Positions 27,886-35,685 of a DNA stretch of 64,000 bases are shown here, piece after piece. Source of the stretch: JAZKDW01 sp040387375 (lineage in GTDB: Bacteria; Pseudomonadota; Gammaproteobacteria; Burkholderiales; Burkholderiaceae_D); assembly GCA_040387375.1 (NCBI GenBank), contig JAZKDW010000024.1:186001-250000 (forward strand), given 5' to 3'. Every line of letters starts with the position of its first letter. The first letter of the stretch is position 1. The translations under genes and the position numbers were made by a program. The notes beneath the pieces were generated by a model that did no database searches, was not told where the DNA came from, and saw only the letters and a program-made list of their open reading frames with translations.

Positions 27886-29097
27886 CTATTGGACTTCCAG
27901 GCTGCGCTTCAGGCCAAGGATCATGGTCGTGTTCAACAGATGCGCACGGGCTCGTACTGGGTCGGCTGCAACCGCCATCATCTCGATCAGGTTCGCGCGC
28001 TGCACGTCCGGATCGCGTTCCTCCAGCATGCGCTTGTTACGGATCGACATGTTCTGCACCTGCTCGATGGTTGCGGCACGCCGCTGGCGCACGTACAGGT
28101 CGAGCAGGTCTTCGGTCCCTTCGCCATGCCACACGCGGCCCAGCTTTTCGGTCAGGTTGATCGCATCATGGATCCCGCTGTTGAGGCCGAAACCGCCCAG
28201 CGGATTATTCAGGTGCGCCGCATCGCCGGCCAGCAGCACGCGGCCGAAACGCCATTCCTTCGCGACCCGCTGATGCACCTTGTAGGTGCTCTTGTAGGCA
28301 ATCTCATAAGCTTGTCCGGTCGGCTGAAACGCCTGCATGCGGCGTTCGACATTTTCCGGCGCCAGCGCCGTCGCCGAATCTACTTCGGGCGGAACCGGGA
28401 AGGCAATGCGCCACAGGCCGGGCGGGCCGTTGTCCGGCATCTTGAACACGGCAGCCCACTCGTCCGGATCGGCCACATACGCGTTCAGTGTGAAGCCGTG
28501 CTGCGCGAGGTCGTACGGCGTGCTGACGACCAGGTACTGTTCTTCCCAGGTGAAGCCTTCGAACTCCACACCCGTCTGCTTGCGGATGGTGCTGCGTCCG
28601 CCATCGGCTGCAATCACCCAGCTGGCGGCGATCTGCTCGCTGCCAGCTGCGGTTTCAACTGTCACGCGGGCGCCGTCGGCATCCTGTTCAACGCCGGTCA
28701 CGCGGCTGCTGAAGCGCACTTCGGCGCAAGAAAATCCACTCACCAGATCGAGCAGGATCGGCGTCAACCGGTGCTGTTCAAGGTGCAGCCGATACGGATA
28801 TGGCGTGATGTCGCTCAACAGGCCGAGATCGAATTGCGCCACCAGGTCGCCGCGCCGCTCGCGCACCTGCCACTGGCTGACCTTCAGCCCGGTCCTGTGC
28901 ATGCGTTCGGTCACGCCGAATGGCGCCATCATTTCCAGCGTCGGCGGATGATAAGAACCGGCGCGCTGGTCGATCGTGAGCCCCGGCTCGGCCTCGCACA
29001 CGATCACCGGAATGCCGCGCGTGGCGAGCGCCAGCGCGGACATCAGGCCGGTCGGACCGGCGCCTGAAATTACGACGGGATTTCTTGTTTGCGTCAT
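27886..29097 (-). CDS. FAD-binding monooxygenase (phenol hydroxylase-like)
   Basis: A 403-residue protein with GAGPTGLMSALALATRGIPV near residue 12, a DG-type motif (AADGGRSTIRKQTG near 168) and GDAAHLNNPLGGFGLNSGIH near residue 290, typical of the FAD_binding_3 family. It is shorter than phenol hydroxylases, lacking their thioredoxin-like C-terminal domain. The upstream TctC gene ends eight bases before its start, which implies one transcript and perhaps uptake and oxidation of one substrate. Confidence 0.85.
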   Translation of the reverse strand: MTQTRNPVVISGAGPTGLMSALALATRGIPVIVCEAEPGLTIDQRAGSYHPPTLEMMAPFGVTERMHRTGLKVSQWQVRERRGDLVAQFDLGLLSDITPYPYRLHLEQHRLTPILLDLVSGFSCAEVRFSSRVTGVEQDADGARVTVETAAGSEQIAASWVIAADGGRSTIRKQTGVEFEGFTWEEQYLVVSTPYDLAQHGFTLNAYVADPDEWAAVFKMPDNGPPGLWRIAFPVPPEVDSATALAPENVERRMQAFQPTGQAYEIAYKSTYKVHQRVAKEWRFGRVLLAGDAAHLNNPLGGFGLNSGIHDAINLTEKLGRVWHGEGTEDLLDLYVRQRRAATIEQVQNMSIRNKRMLEERDPDVQRANLIEMMAVAADPVRARAHLLNTTMILGLKRSLEVQ

Positions 29098-29105
29098 GGT
29101 CTGGC

Positions 29106-30080
29106 TTAGTCCATCGAAATTTTGTTCTTGCGGATGATGTCGGCCCAGCGAGTGGAGTCGCGGCGCATCAGGGACATCAGCTCTTCCGGCGTGTCGGATG
29201 CAGGATCGAGGCCTTGGGCGTCAAGCGTGCCCTTGACATCGGCCATCTGCAGGATGCCGCGCACTTCCGTGTTCAGCATCGTGACGATCGGCGCCGGCGT
29301 TCCCTTGGGAGCCATGACCGCGTACCACATGTCGGCCTCGGCGCCCCGGATGCCGCTTTCCTGCAATGTCGGCACATCCGGCGCCTTGGCATTGCGTTTC
29401 GGGCTGCCCACCGCCAACGCTTTCAGCTTGCCCGATTTCACGTGCGTCATCGCCACGTGGACCGGAACGAAGCCGACATTGACCTGCCCGCCGAGCAGAT
29501 CGGTCAGCGCGCCGGCGCTGCCTTTGTACGGCACATGCAATACCTTGATGCCGGCGACGTCGCTCAGCAATTCCATCGCCATGTGATGCGGCGTGCCGAC
29601 GCCGGGCGACGAGTAAGTGAGCTTGCCCGGCTCGGCCTTGGCCATCGTCAGCAGGTCGGCAACGCTGTTGATGCCGCTTTGCGGATGTGAGACCAGCATC
29701 AGCGTGCCATAAGCAGTCAGCGAGATCGGGGCGAAGTCCGTCAGCGGATTGAACGGCACCGCCTTGTACAGGTTGGATGCGATCAGCATGGTGTTCGCGG
29801 TCAGCATCAGTGTGTAACCGTCGCCGTTCGCCTTGGCGACGTTATTGGCGCCGATATTGCCGCTGGCGCCGGGCATGTTTTCCACCACCACCGGCTGCCC
29901 CAGACGCTGCGCGAGCTTGGGCGCCATGACGCGGGCGATGGTGTCCATGCCGGTGCCGGGCGTATACGGAACAACCAGCCTGATCTGGCGTGCAGGATAA
30001 GTCTGCGCATAGGCGGTTGTCGCCAGCACGGCGGCGCCGATGACGACGGCTTTGATGAGAGGTGATAGGTATTTACGCAT
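29106..30080 (-). CDS. Bug/TctC-family periplasmic solute receptor
   Basis: A 324-residue receptor with a signal peptide ending AYA-QTYP near residue 25 and the motifs IRLVVPYTPGTGMD and ENMPGASGNIGAN. It is the first gene of the unit with the two monooxygenases and is divergent from a LysR regulator. No cognate tctAB genes are next to it. It likely delivers or senses the compound that the monooxygenases attack. Confidence 0.9.
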   Translation of the reverse strand: MRKYLSPLIKAVVIGAAVLATTAYAQTYPARQIRLVVPYTPGTGMDTIARVMAPKLAQRLGQPVVVENMPGASGNIGANNVAKANGDGYTLMLTANTMLIASNLYKAVPFNPLTDFAPISLTAYGTLMLVSHPQSGINSVADLLTMAKAEPGKLTYSSPGVGTPHHMAMELLSDVAGIKVLHVPYKGSAGALTDLLGGQVNVGFVPVHVAMTHVKSGKLKALAVGSPKRNAKAPDVPTLQESGIRGAEADMWYAVMAPKGTPAPIVTMLNTEVRGILQMADVKGTLDAQGLDPASDTPEELMSLMRRDSTRWADIIRKNKISMD

Positions 30081-30242
30081 GATGGTCCCCGTTCTGTTTT
30101 AGACAAAAACACATTGTCTTTTATGCAATCAAAACGCCCGAACGGAATGAGGCCTCCATCGGGCGCAACTCCAGCATATTACGCGTAGCCTATTCTCTTG
30201 TCGCGGCGAAAAAGGTAATCTTCTCTATTACATTTTTTAATA
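30081..30242. promoter_or_regulatory. Divergent promoter region, receptor-monooxygenase unit and LysR gene
   Basis: This 162-base region separates the divergent units. It holds an inverted repeat CGCCCGA (30135-30141) / TCGGGCG (30159-30165) and an AT-rich stretch near 30220-30242. The layout is normal for a LysR regulator that controls its neighbour; exact boxes could not be assigned. Confidence 0.5.
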
Positions 30243-31148
30243 ATGGTCTCAAGGATGGTGAACATCGATCTCAAGCATTTGCGCATCCTGAAAAGCATCC
30301 ATCAGACGCAAAGCCTCACGCGCACCGCAGCCAGTCTCGGCATGAGCCAGCCGTCGATCAGTGTCGGGCTTGCCCATTTGCGCCGTTATTTCGGCGATCC
30401 GCTATTCGTCCGCACCACTGCGGGCATGAAACCGACGCCGCATGCGGAGCACCTGATGAAATCGCTGGGCGAGGCAATGGACAGGCTTGACCTGGCGCTC
30501 GGCCTGGAAGTCCGCTTCGATCCGGCGCGCTCCGATCGCCTTTTCCAGATCTGCATGGCCGATGTCGGCACCCTCGTCGTGCTGCCGAAACTGCTGGCGC
30601 ATATCAAGGTGCATGCGCCCAACGTGCAGCTTGAGGTGATCCTGTTTTCCGATCGCACGCCGCTCATGCTCGAGACTGGCGAGGCCGACCTGGCCATCGG
30701 CGTGTCACCGCAGCTGGAGGCCGGTTTTTACCAGCAGCGGCTGTATCAGGAAAATCTTGTGTGTGTGGCGCGCGCCGATCATCCGCGCATCCGGGACAAG
30801 ATAACGCAGGAAGATTATCTGGCGGAACGGCATGTAATTGTGTCACCGCCTGGCTCCAGCCACTGGGTGCTGGAAAAGGCGCTGGCGGAGCGAGGCATGG
30901 AGCGCAAGGTCGGACTGCGGCTGCCCAGTTTTCTGGCGCTCGGCAGTGTGATCGCGACCACCGATTTCATCGCCACGGTGCCGCGGCGGCTGGGCGAACA
31001 TTTTGCTGCCGGCAATGCGGTGCGGACATTCGCCGCCCCGGCCCGGCTGCCTTCCTACATCGTGCGCCAGCACTGGCACGAACGGTATCACCGCAATCCG
31101 CACAATATCTGGCTGCGCGGGATTGCCGCGGAAGTGCTGTCGCGTTAG
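30243..31148 (+). CDS. LysR-family transcriptional regulator
   Basis: A 301-residue LysR protein: N-terminal winged helix (LKHLRILKSIHQTQSLTRTA, then GMSQPSISVGLAHLRRYFGDPLFVR) and a NodD/NahR-like effector-binding domain from residue 95. The PLFVRT and FADP-type features match regulators of aromatic catabolism. ATG at 30243 is used; ATG at 30255 is an alternative. It is expected to activate the divergent receptor-monooxygenase genes. The stop overlaps the 3' end of the hemerythrin gene by four bases. Confidence 0.85.
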   Translation: MVSRMVNIDLKHLRILKSIHQTQSLTRTAASLGMSQPSISVGLAHLRRYFGDPLFVRTTAGMKPTPHAEHLMKSLGEAMDRLDLALGLEVRFDPARSDRLFQICMADVGTLVVLPKLLAHIKVHAPNVQLEVILFSDRTPLMLETGEADLAIGVSPQLEAGFYQQRLYQENLVCVARADHPRIRDKITQEDYLAERHVIVSPPGSSHWVLEKALAERGMERKVGLRLPSFLALGSVIATTDFIATVPRRLGEHFAAGNAVRTFAAPARLPSYIVRQHWHERYHRNPHNIWLRGIAAEVLSR

Positions 31149-31633
31149 ATTAATGGGGCAGCGGTGTCCGTCTCGCCGATCACGGCTTCACGCGGCTCGC
31201 CCTGTTTTTTCAGTTGTTCCTGCAATGTGATCATTTCCTTGCCCAGCGCTTCGCGCTGCGCCTGATCCAGCAGCTTCTTCGCCTTCGGGAACAGGTTTTC
31301 TTCCTCTTCCTTGTGATGATGTTCAGCCTGCTCCTTCAATACCTTGAACTTCGGCTCGAAGGTTTGTTCCGACAGGTCCAGCAACAGCAGATCGGCCAGC
31401 AGGCGTTTTAGCGAGAGATGTTCTTCGAGAGACTCCAGCAAAATATCTTCGGTGCGCGCCGCGTTCACGGCGGGATAGAAAACCTGTTCTTCAGACGTGA
31501 TATGCACGGTCAGTTCATCCCCGACCTGCGTGAAAAGCGCTTTTTTCTTTTCCAGGCTGGTTTCCTTGACTGCCTTCTCAAGCAGGTTTTCCAGCGCGCG
31601 ATGTTGCGTGATCAGCAGCTCTACAGCGTCCAT
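31145..31633 (-). CDS. Hemerythrin-like domain protein
   Basis: A 162-residue all-helical protein with the spaced His/Glu ligands of a di-iron hemerythrin: QHRALE near residue 10, VHITSEEQVFYP near 48, LEEHLSLKR near 74 and EHHHKEEEENLFPK near 108. It probably binds O2, NO or iron. It lies next to the catalase gene on the same strand, though a strong terminator separates the two, and is convergent with the LysR gene. Confidence 0.88.
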   Translation of the reverse strand: MDAVELLITQHRALENLLEKAVKETSLEKKKALFTQVGDELTVHITSEEQVFYPAVNAARTEDILLESLEEHLSLKRLLADLLLLDLSEQTFEPKFKVLKEQAEHHHKEEEENLFPKAKKLLDQAQREALGKEMITLQEQLKKQGEPREAVIGETDTAAPLI

Positions 31634-31660
31634 GAGATTTCCAGTTCAATAATGTCATTT

Positions 31661-31693
31661 AAAAAACAAAGGCCGCCGATAGCGGCGGCCTTT
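31661..31693 (-). terminator. Rho-independent terminator of katE
   Basis: An eleven-base perfect stem (31668-31678 with 31683-31693, AAAGGCCGCCG) around a four-base loop, followed on the minus strand by a run of six T (31666-31661). It begins 15 bases after the catalase stop. Confidence 0.92.
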
Positions 31694-31707
31694 GCAGGTC
31701 AGATTGT

Positions 31708-33867
31708 TCAAGCAGGTACCGCGTCCTTGCCGGCCCGGGTCCAGAATCGGTGTTCAGCGATCGCCTTGATGAACTCCTGGGCCACCGCATTGCTGGCCGC
31801 CGCCGCCGTGATGATGCCGTCCGGGAGCTTGATGCCCGGATCCGATTCGGTCGGAATGCCGACGCTGGCGAGCATCTGGCTGCCCTCGCCTACTGCCGCA
31901 ATGGCCTTGCAGTGCTTGAAGGCTTCCAGCACGAAGTGCACCGCGTCGCCGTTGCCGCGCAGCGTGGCGATGCTCTGTTCGCCGCCCGGAACGAATACAG
32001 CGTCGAAGGCAATCGACGGCATGGTCGTAATGGTGTGATCGACCGCAACGGCGTCGCCGCTGGTGCTGCGCAGCGTGCCCATGTGCGGCGCAATCACCTT
32101 GGCCATCGCGCCCGCGCCTTGCAGCGCTGCCTTCATCTCCGCAATTGCCTTGCCGTCCACGCCATCAGCCGCCAGGATTGCCACCTTGCGGGTCTTGATG
32201 CCATCCTTCGGCGCATTCAACATGGACAAGGCGGGAGACGGCACAATCGCCGCCGACGCCTCCGCTGCCATCTTCTTATCAAGCGCAGGCACTGCCATCG
32301 CAAGATGGTCGGCTACCCGTTTGGCCAGGGTCTCGTCTACACGGGCCAGGTTGCCAAGCATGCGTTCCACGATTGCCGGCACCTCGACCTTGGACAATTC
32401 GAACTGGTAAGCGCTGACGATATGGTCCTGCTCGGGCGCCGACTGGCTCAGCCAGAACAGCCGCGCTTGTGAAAAATGGTCGGCAAACGATTCGCTGCGC
32501 ACGCGCACCTTGGCGCCGTCCACTCGTTCCGGATAACTGACATATCCGGCCTGTTCCGGCGGCGCTTCCTTCGGGTCGCCGTTGGCGATCGAGTTGGGCT
32601 CATACGCTACCCGCCCCTTCGGGATGGATTGCTGATGCAGTCCGTCACGCTGGTTGTTATGCATGGGCGAGATCGCGCGATTGATCGGCAACTGGTGGAA
32701 GTTCGGTCCGCCGAGGCGAATCAGTTGTGTGTCGGTGTACGAGAACAGGCGCCCTTGCAGCAGCGGATCGTTGGTGAAATCGATGCCTGGAACGACATGG
32801 CCGGGATGGAAGGCGGCCTGCTCGACTTCGGCGAAGAAGTTATCCGGATTGCGGTTCAGCGTCATCTTGCCGATGCGGGTGACGGGAACCAGTTCTTCCG
32901 GCACCAGCTTGGTCGGATCGAGAAGGTCGAAGCCGAATTTAAATTCGTCTTCTTCAGGGATGATCTGCACGCCCAGTTCCCATTCAGGGAAATCGCCGGC
33001 CTCGATCGCTTCCCATAAATCGCGGCGATGGAAATCGGCATCCTTGCCGGCCAGCTTTTGCGCTTCGTCCCATGCCAGGCCATGTACGCCGAGCAGCGGT
33101 TTCCAGTGGAATTTCACGAAACTCGACACGCCTTCCGCGGTGACAAAACGGAAGGTGTGGACACCAAACCCTTCCATCATGCGCAGCGAACGCGGGATAG
33201 CGCGATCCGACATTACCCACATCACCATGTGGGTGGTCTCGGGGACCAGCGACACAAAATCCCAGAAGGTGTCATGCGCGGACGATGCCTGCGGCATCTC
33301 GTTATTCGGCTCCGGCTTGATGGCATGCACGAGGTCGGGAAACTTCATCGCATCCTGGATGAAAAACACAGGAATGTTATTGCCGACCAGGTCGAAATTG
33401 CCTTCTTGCGTATAAAACTTGACTGCGAAACCGCGCGCGTCACGCACCGTATCGGCAGAACCGCGCGAACCGGCGACCGTGGAAAAGCGCGCAAATACCG
33501 GCGTCTTGACCGACGGATCTTGCAGAAAGCCGGCCCTGGTGTATTTGGCCATCGACTCGTACACCTGGAAGAATCCGTGCGCCGCTTCGCCGCGCGCATG
33601 CACGATGCGCTCCGGTATACGCTCATGATCGAAATGGGTGATTTTTTCGCGCAGGATGAAATCTTCCAGCAACGAAGGACCGCGTACGCCTGCCCTCAGG
33701 GAATTCTGGTTGTCGGCGATCGGCACGCCCTGATTGGTCGTCAGCACGGCGCCAGCGCCATCGGTGCGATCCTGCTCAAGGCTGTTGAGCTTGTCGTTAT
33801 TCTCCGCGGAGCTCTTGGCGGAAGCGGGTGTTCTGGACTTGCCGTTGGCGGGGATTTTTGCGGCCAT
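31708..33867 (-). CDS. katE: Large-subunit catalase HPII
   Basis: A 719-residue monofunctional catalase. The catalytic His is in ERIVHARGEAAHGFF (His90), the Asn in LVGNNIPVFFIQD (near 163), and the heme-ligand Tyr in RLFSYTDTQLIRL (near 377). Residues from about 560 form the class I glutaminase-like (DJ-1/PfpI) domain specific to large catalases (RKVAILAADGVDG). Length and layout match KatE. It converts H2O2 to water and oxygen in the cytoplasm and is normally sigma-S dependent. It is in a minus-strand stress cluster. Confidence 0.95.
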   Translation of the reverse strand: MAAKIPANGKSRTPASAKSSAENNDKLNSLEQDRTDGAGAVLTTNQGVPIADNQNSLRAGVRGPSLLEDFILREKITHFDHERIPERIVHARGEAAHGFFQVYESMAKYTRAGFLQDPSVKTPVFARFSTVAGSRGSADTVRDARGFAVKFYTQEGNFDLVGNNIPVFFIQDAMKFPDLVHAIKPEPNNEMPQASSAHDTFWDFVSLVPETTHMVMWVMSDRAIPRSLRMMEGFGVHTFRFVTAEGVSSFVKFHWKPLLGVHGLAWDEAQKLAGKDADFHRRDLWEAIEAGDFPEWELGVQIIPEEDEFKFGFDLLDPTKLVPEELVPVTRIGKMTLNRNPDNFFAEVEQAAFHPGHVVPGIDFTNDPLLQGRLFSYTDTQLIRLGGPNFHQLPINRAISPMHNNQRDGLHQQSIPKGRVAYEPNSIANGDPKEAPPEQAGYVSYPERVDGAKVRVRSESFADHFSQARLFWLSQSAPEQDHIVSAYQFELSKVEVPAIVERMLGNLARVDETLAKRVADHLAMAVPALDKKMAAEASAAIVPSPALSMLNAPKDGIKTRKVAILAADGVDGKAIAEMKAALQGAGAMAKVIAPHMGTLRSTSGDAVAVDHTITTMPSIAFDAVFVPGGEQSIATLRGNGDAVHFVLEAFKHCKAIAAVGEGSQMLASVGIPTESDPGIKLPDGIITAAAASNAVAQEFIKAIAEHRFWTRAGKDAVPA

Positions 33868-33886
33868 GAGCGGTTTCCTCTGCTAG

Positions 33887-33925
33887 AAAAGAAAATGCCG
33901 CCTGGCGCTCGGCGAAAGCGGCATT
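33887..33925 (-). terminator. Terminator between small membrane peptide and katE
   Basis: AATGCCGC (33894-33901) pairs with GCGGCATT (33918-33925); on the minus strand it is followed by TTTCTTTT. It lies just after the 25-codon gene and 20 bases before katE, so katE must have its own promoter or depend on read-through. Confidence 0.8.
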
Positions 33926-33952
33926 CAGTAAATCGTTAATGGAACAGCTTGA

Positions 33953-34030
33953 TTAATTCATGAAAAAATAGATCAACACGAGTACAAACACTGGAATGCC
34001 AAGCAGCCAGCCAAGAAAATATTTTCCCAT
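33953..34030 (-). CDS. 25-residue single-pass membrane peptide
   Basis: A 78-base gene encodes a peptide starting MGKYFLGWLLGIPV and ending YFFMN: one hydrophobic helix with a single N-terminal Lys. The ATG at 34030 is preceded by GAAGGAGA, an excellent ribosome binding site, five to seven bases upstream, and a terminator follows the stop. These two signals make it a real gene despite its size. Function is unknown; similar small peptides with this Gly-Trp-Leu-Leu core occur in betaproteobacteria near stress genes, as far as I remember. Confidence 0.8.
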   Translation of the reverse strand: MGKYFLGWLLGIPVFVLVLIYFFMN

Positions 34031-34123
34031 CAGGGTCTCCTTCACATTGCATGGGGATTGCGGTCAAGCTGCCGGGGCAAAGCCGAAACATTTGCCGCGC
34101 GGCGCCTGATTACGTCGTGATGA

Positions 34124-34426
34124 TTATTTACGTGCCAGCAAAAAGCCGAGCAGCAAACCGATGCCGGCCGATACCGACACGGCGCGCCATGGATTGTGAT
34201 GCACATATCCGTCGGCGTTCGCCGCCAGTTCCTTGCTGGTGGCAATTGCCGACGATTGCGCGTCATGCGCCCTGGTCAGCACATTGTCGAGCAGCTTCAT
34301 CGCCTTGTTGCGCAATTCAGTCGCCTTTTCACCAGCGGCATTGTTGGCATCCTCGAGCAGGTTATTGGCGTCCTTGACCAATTTGTTCACATCATCCGAA
34401 ACGTTATTTACTTGTTGGTTTTGCAT
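34124..34426 (-). CDS. DUF883 (YqjD/ElaB-like) membrane-anchored protein
   Basis: A 100-residue protein with a long amphipathic, Asn/Asp/Lys-rich helical N-terminus (residues 5-75) and a C-terminal membrane helix (SVSAGIGLLLGFLLARK) preceded by HHNPWRAV. Family members ElaB/YqjD bind ribosomes and anchor them to the inner membrane in stationary phase, and are sigma-S-controlled. The gene order fits a general stress response. A good AAAGGAG lies before the ATG. Confidence 0.92.
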   Translation of the reverse strand: MQNQQVNNVSDDVNKLVKDANNLLEDANNAAGEKATELRNKAMKLLDNVLTRAHDAQSSAIATSKELAANADGYVHHNPWRAVSVSAGIGLLLGFLLARK

Positions 34427-34477
34427 GTTGGTGCTCCTTTAGGGAAAAATAAATGGCGCTTGCACGGTACGGCAAGA

Positions 34478-34951
34478 TCACCGTGCCTGCATCTGCCATT
34501 GCGAAGTAATTCGAGCTTGCTCGCGCATGGTCTTCACGAGATCATAATTTTGCAAAACGCCCTGGTACTGGCGCTCCACGACGCTGCGGGCTTCCGGACG
34601 AAGATCTGATTTCAATGCGGCGCGATACTTTTCCTGAGCCGCATGCTCGGCACGCTCGCATTCTTCCAGCACCGTTCCGCCATCCTTGCCAAACAGCGCC
34701 GACTTCGCATCAACCCACCAGCGGTGCAATACGGCGCCCATGCTTACGCAGCCGCGCGGATCGCCACCATATGCGCGTACCAGCGACTGCAATTCACGGG
34801 CGGCGAGATTGCAGTCCTCGGCACGGTCAAGAAACAATAACTTGAAGCGCGAATGCGCATCGTCATCCGCGCACGCAAGAAAGCTATCTTCACCCTCCTT
34901 GCATGTCTGGATCAAACCATTCAAAGTCGCAATGAGTTGCTTGTTCGCCAT
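34478..34951 (-). CDS. PA2169/DUF2383-like four-helix-bundle protein
   Basis: The start at 34951 (MANKQLIATLN) is chosen because AGGAG lies six bases upstream; an upstream extension to 35194 would be low-complexity and lack a site. The 157-residue protein has the ferritin-like pattern of the PA2169 family with conserved acidic residues and a YxGDPRG-like loop (RAYGGDPRGCVSM). Such proteins are induced in stress and have no proven activity. It is the middle gene of the minus-strand cluster. Confidence 0.82.
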   Translation of the reverse strand: MANKQLIATLNGLIQTCKEGEDSFLACADDDAHSRFKLLFLDRAEDCNLAARELQSLVRAYGGDPRGCVSMGAVLHRWWVDAKSALFGKDGGTVLEECERAEHAAQEKYRAALKSDLRPEARSVVERQYQGVLQNYDLVKTMREQARITSQWQMQAR

Positions 34952-35024
34952 GATCACTCCTGGTATTGTATTTCCGCTACTGCGGTGTTCGGATCGGTCG
35001 TTGGTTTCGTACGCGCGCTGCATG

Positions 35025-35237
35025 TCAAACATCGCTGTTACGAACTTCAACTTCGAATTCGCCGAATTGTTCGACCAACTGGGCAGCCCGTTGTTCGGCA
35101 ACTTCAAGTTCATCGAACCGATGCGCATCCTGGATAGTGGCGACCATGGCGGACTCGCCTTGATCGTCATGACCCAGGTACGGGCCGTTACCAAGCATGC
35201 CGTCTTTCGTGCGGAGCAAATAATAGGTAGTACTCAT
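35025..35237 (-). CDS. Small hypothetical protein (70 aa)
   Basis: A 70-residue acidic protein beginning MSTTYYLLRTKDGML, with a soluble alpha/beta pattern and no membrane helix or motif that I recognise. It lies 73 bases upstream of the PA2169-like gene in the same orientation and may share its regulation. The frame keeps a coding-like composition; the ribosome binding site is weak (GGGAA). Function unknown. Confidence 0.55.
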   Translation of the reverse strand: MSTTYYLLRTKDGMLGNGPYLGHDDQGESAMVATIQDAHRFDELEVAEQRAAQLVEQFGEFEVEVRNSDV

Positions 35238-35685
35238 GTGATCAAATTCCCGTGTAGATTCTTGTAATGCTGTCGTGCAGGACTTGCGTCTCGGTCGCTC
35301 GTCTGCAGTTTGCAGGAACCGAGCGGCCGAATCGGTGGAAAGTTGTCTTCCATGCAGCGAAGAATGCCTGAGCGGGTTTTTTTTATCTGTACGCTATCGC
35401 ACACTTATTGATGGATTTGCAGATTTCGTGCTGCCGGGCGGGAGGGAATTAATTGGGAAATTGATAATTCTTTGGCGAGGGGGATGGCGTGGGGGATGAC
35501 AGCGCCGCTTATCGGCGTCCTCCGCGTGCCGGCGGGTCATGGATTCCCGCGTTCGCGGGAATGACGGTGGTAAGAGTGGAGATCGTATCAATTACTACCG
35601 TCATTCCCGCGCAAGCGGGAATCCAGAGTGACCTCGCATCACGACGTCTTCAAACAGTTCCCGCCAGCCTGACTCTAGACAGCAA
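35238..35685. other. Intergenic region with REP pair
   Basis: About 450 bases without a convincing gene. It contains the REP-like inverted pair (35540-35625) and low-complexity G/T-rich stretches near 35373-35500. The stress cluster and the catabolic island end on its two sides, both on the minus strand. Confidence 0.6.
35540..35625. repeat. REP-like inverted pair
   Basis: Arms at 35540-35573 and 35592-35625 (TGGATTCCCGCG... and its reverse complement) flank an 18-base loop, the same structure and arm length as the pair at 26494-26579. It lies 61 bases after the stop of the acyl-CoA dehydrogenase gene. Confidence 0.9.

Noticed and set aside
27889..29067. Plus-strand frame of 392 codons opposite the second monooxygenase
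   Set aside because: The minus strand has the complete FAD motifs, and the plus frame shows an Arg/His/Gln-rich shadow composition.
34952..35194. Long N-terminal extension of the PA2169-like gene
   Set aside because: It overlaps the small 70-residue gene in another frame and lacks a binding site; the start at 34951 has a strong one.
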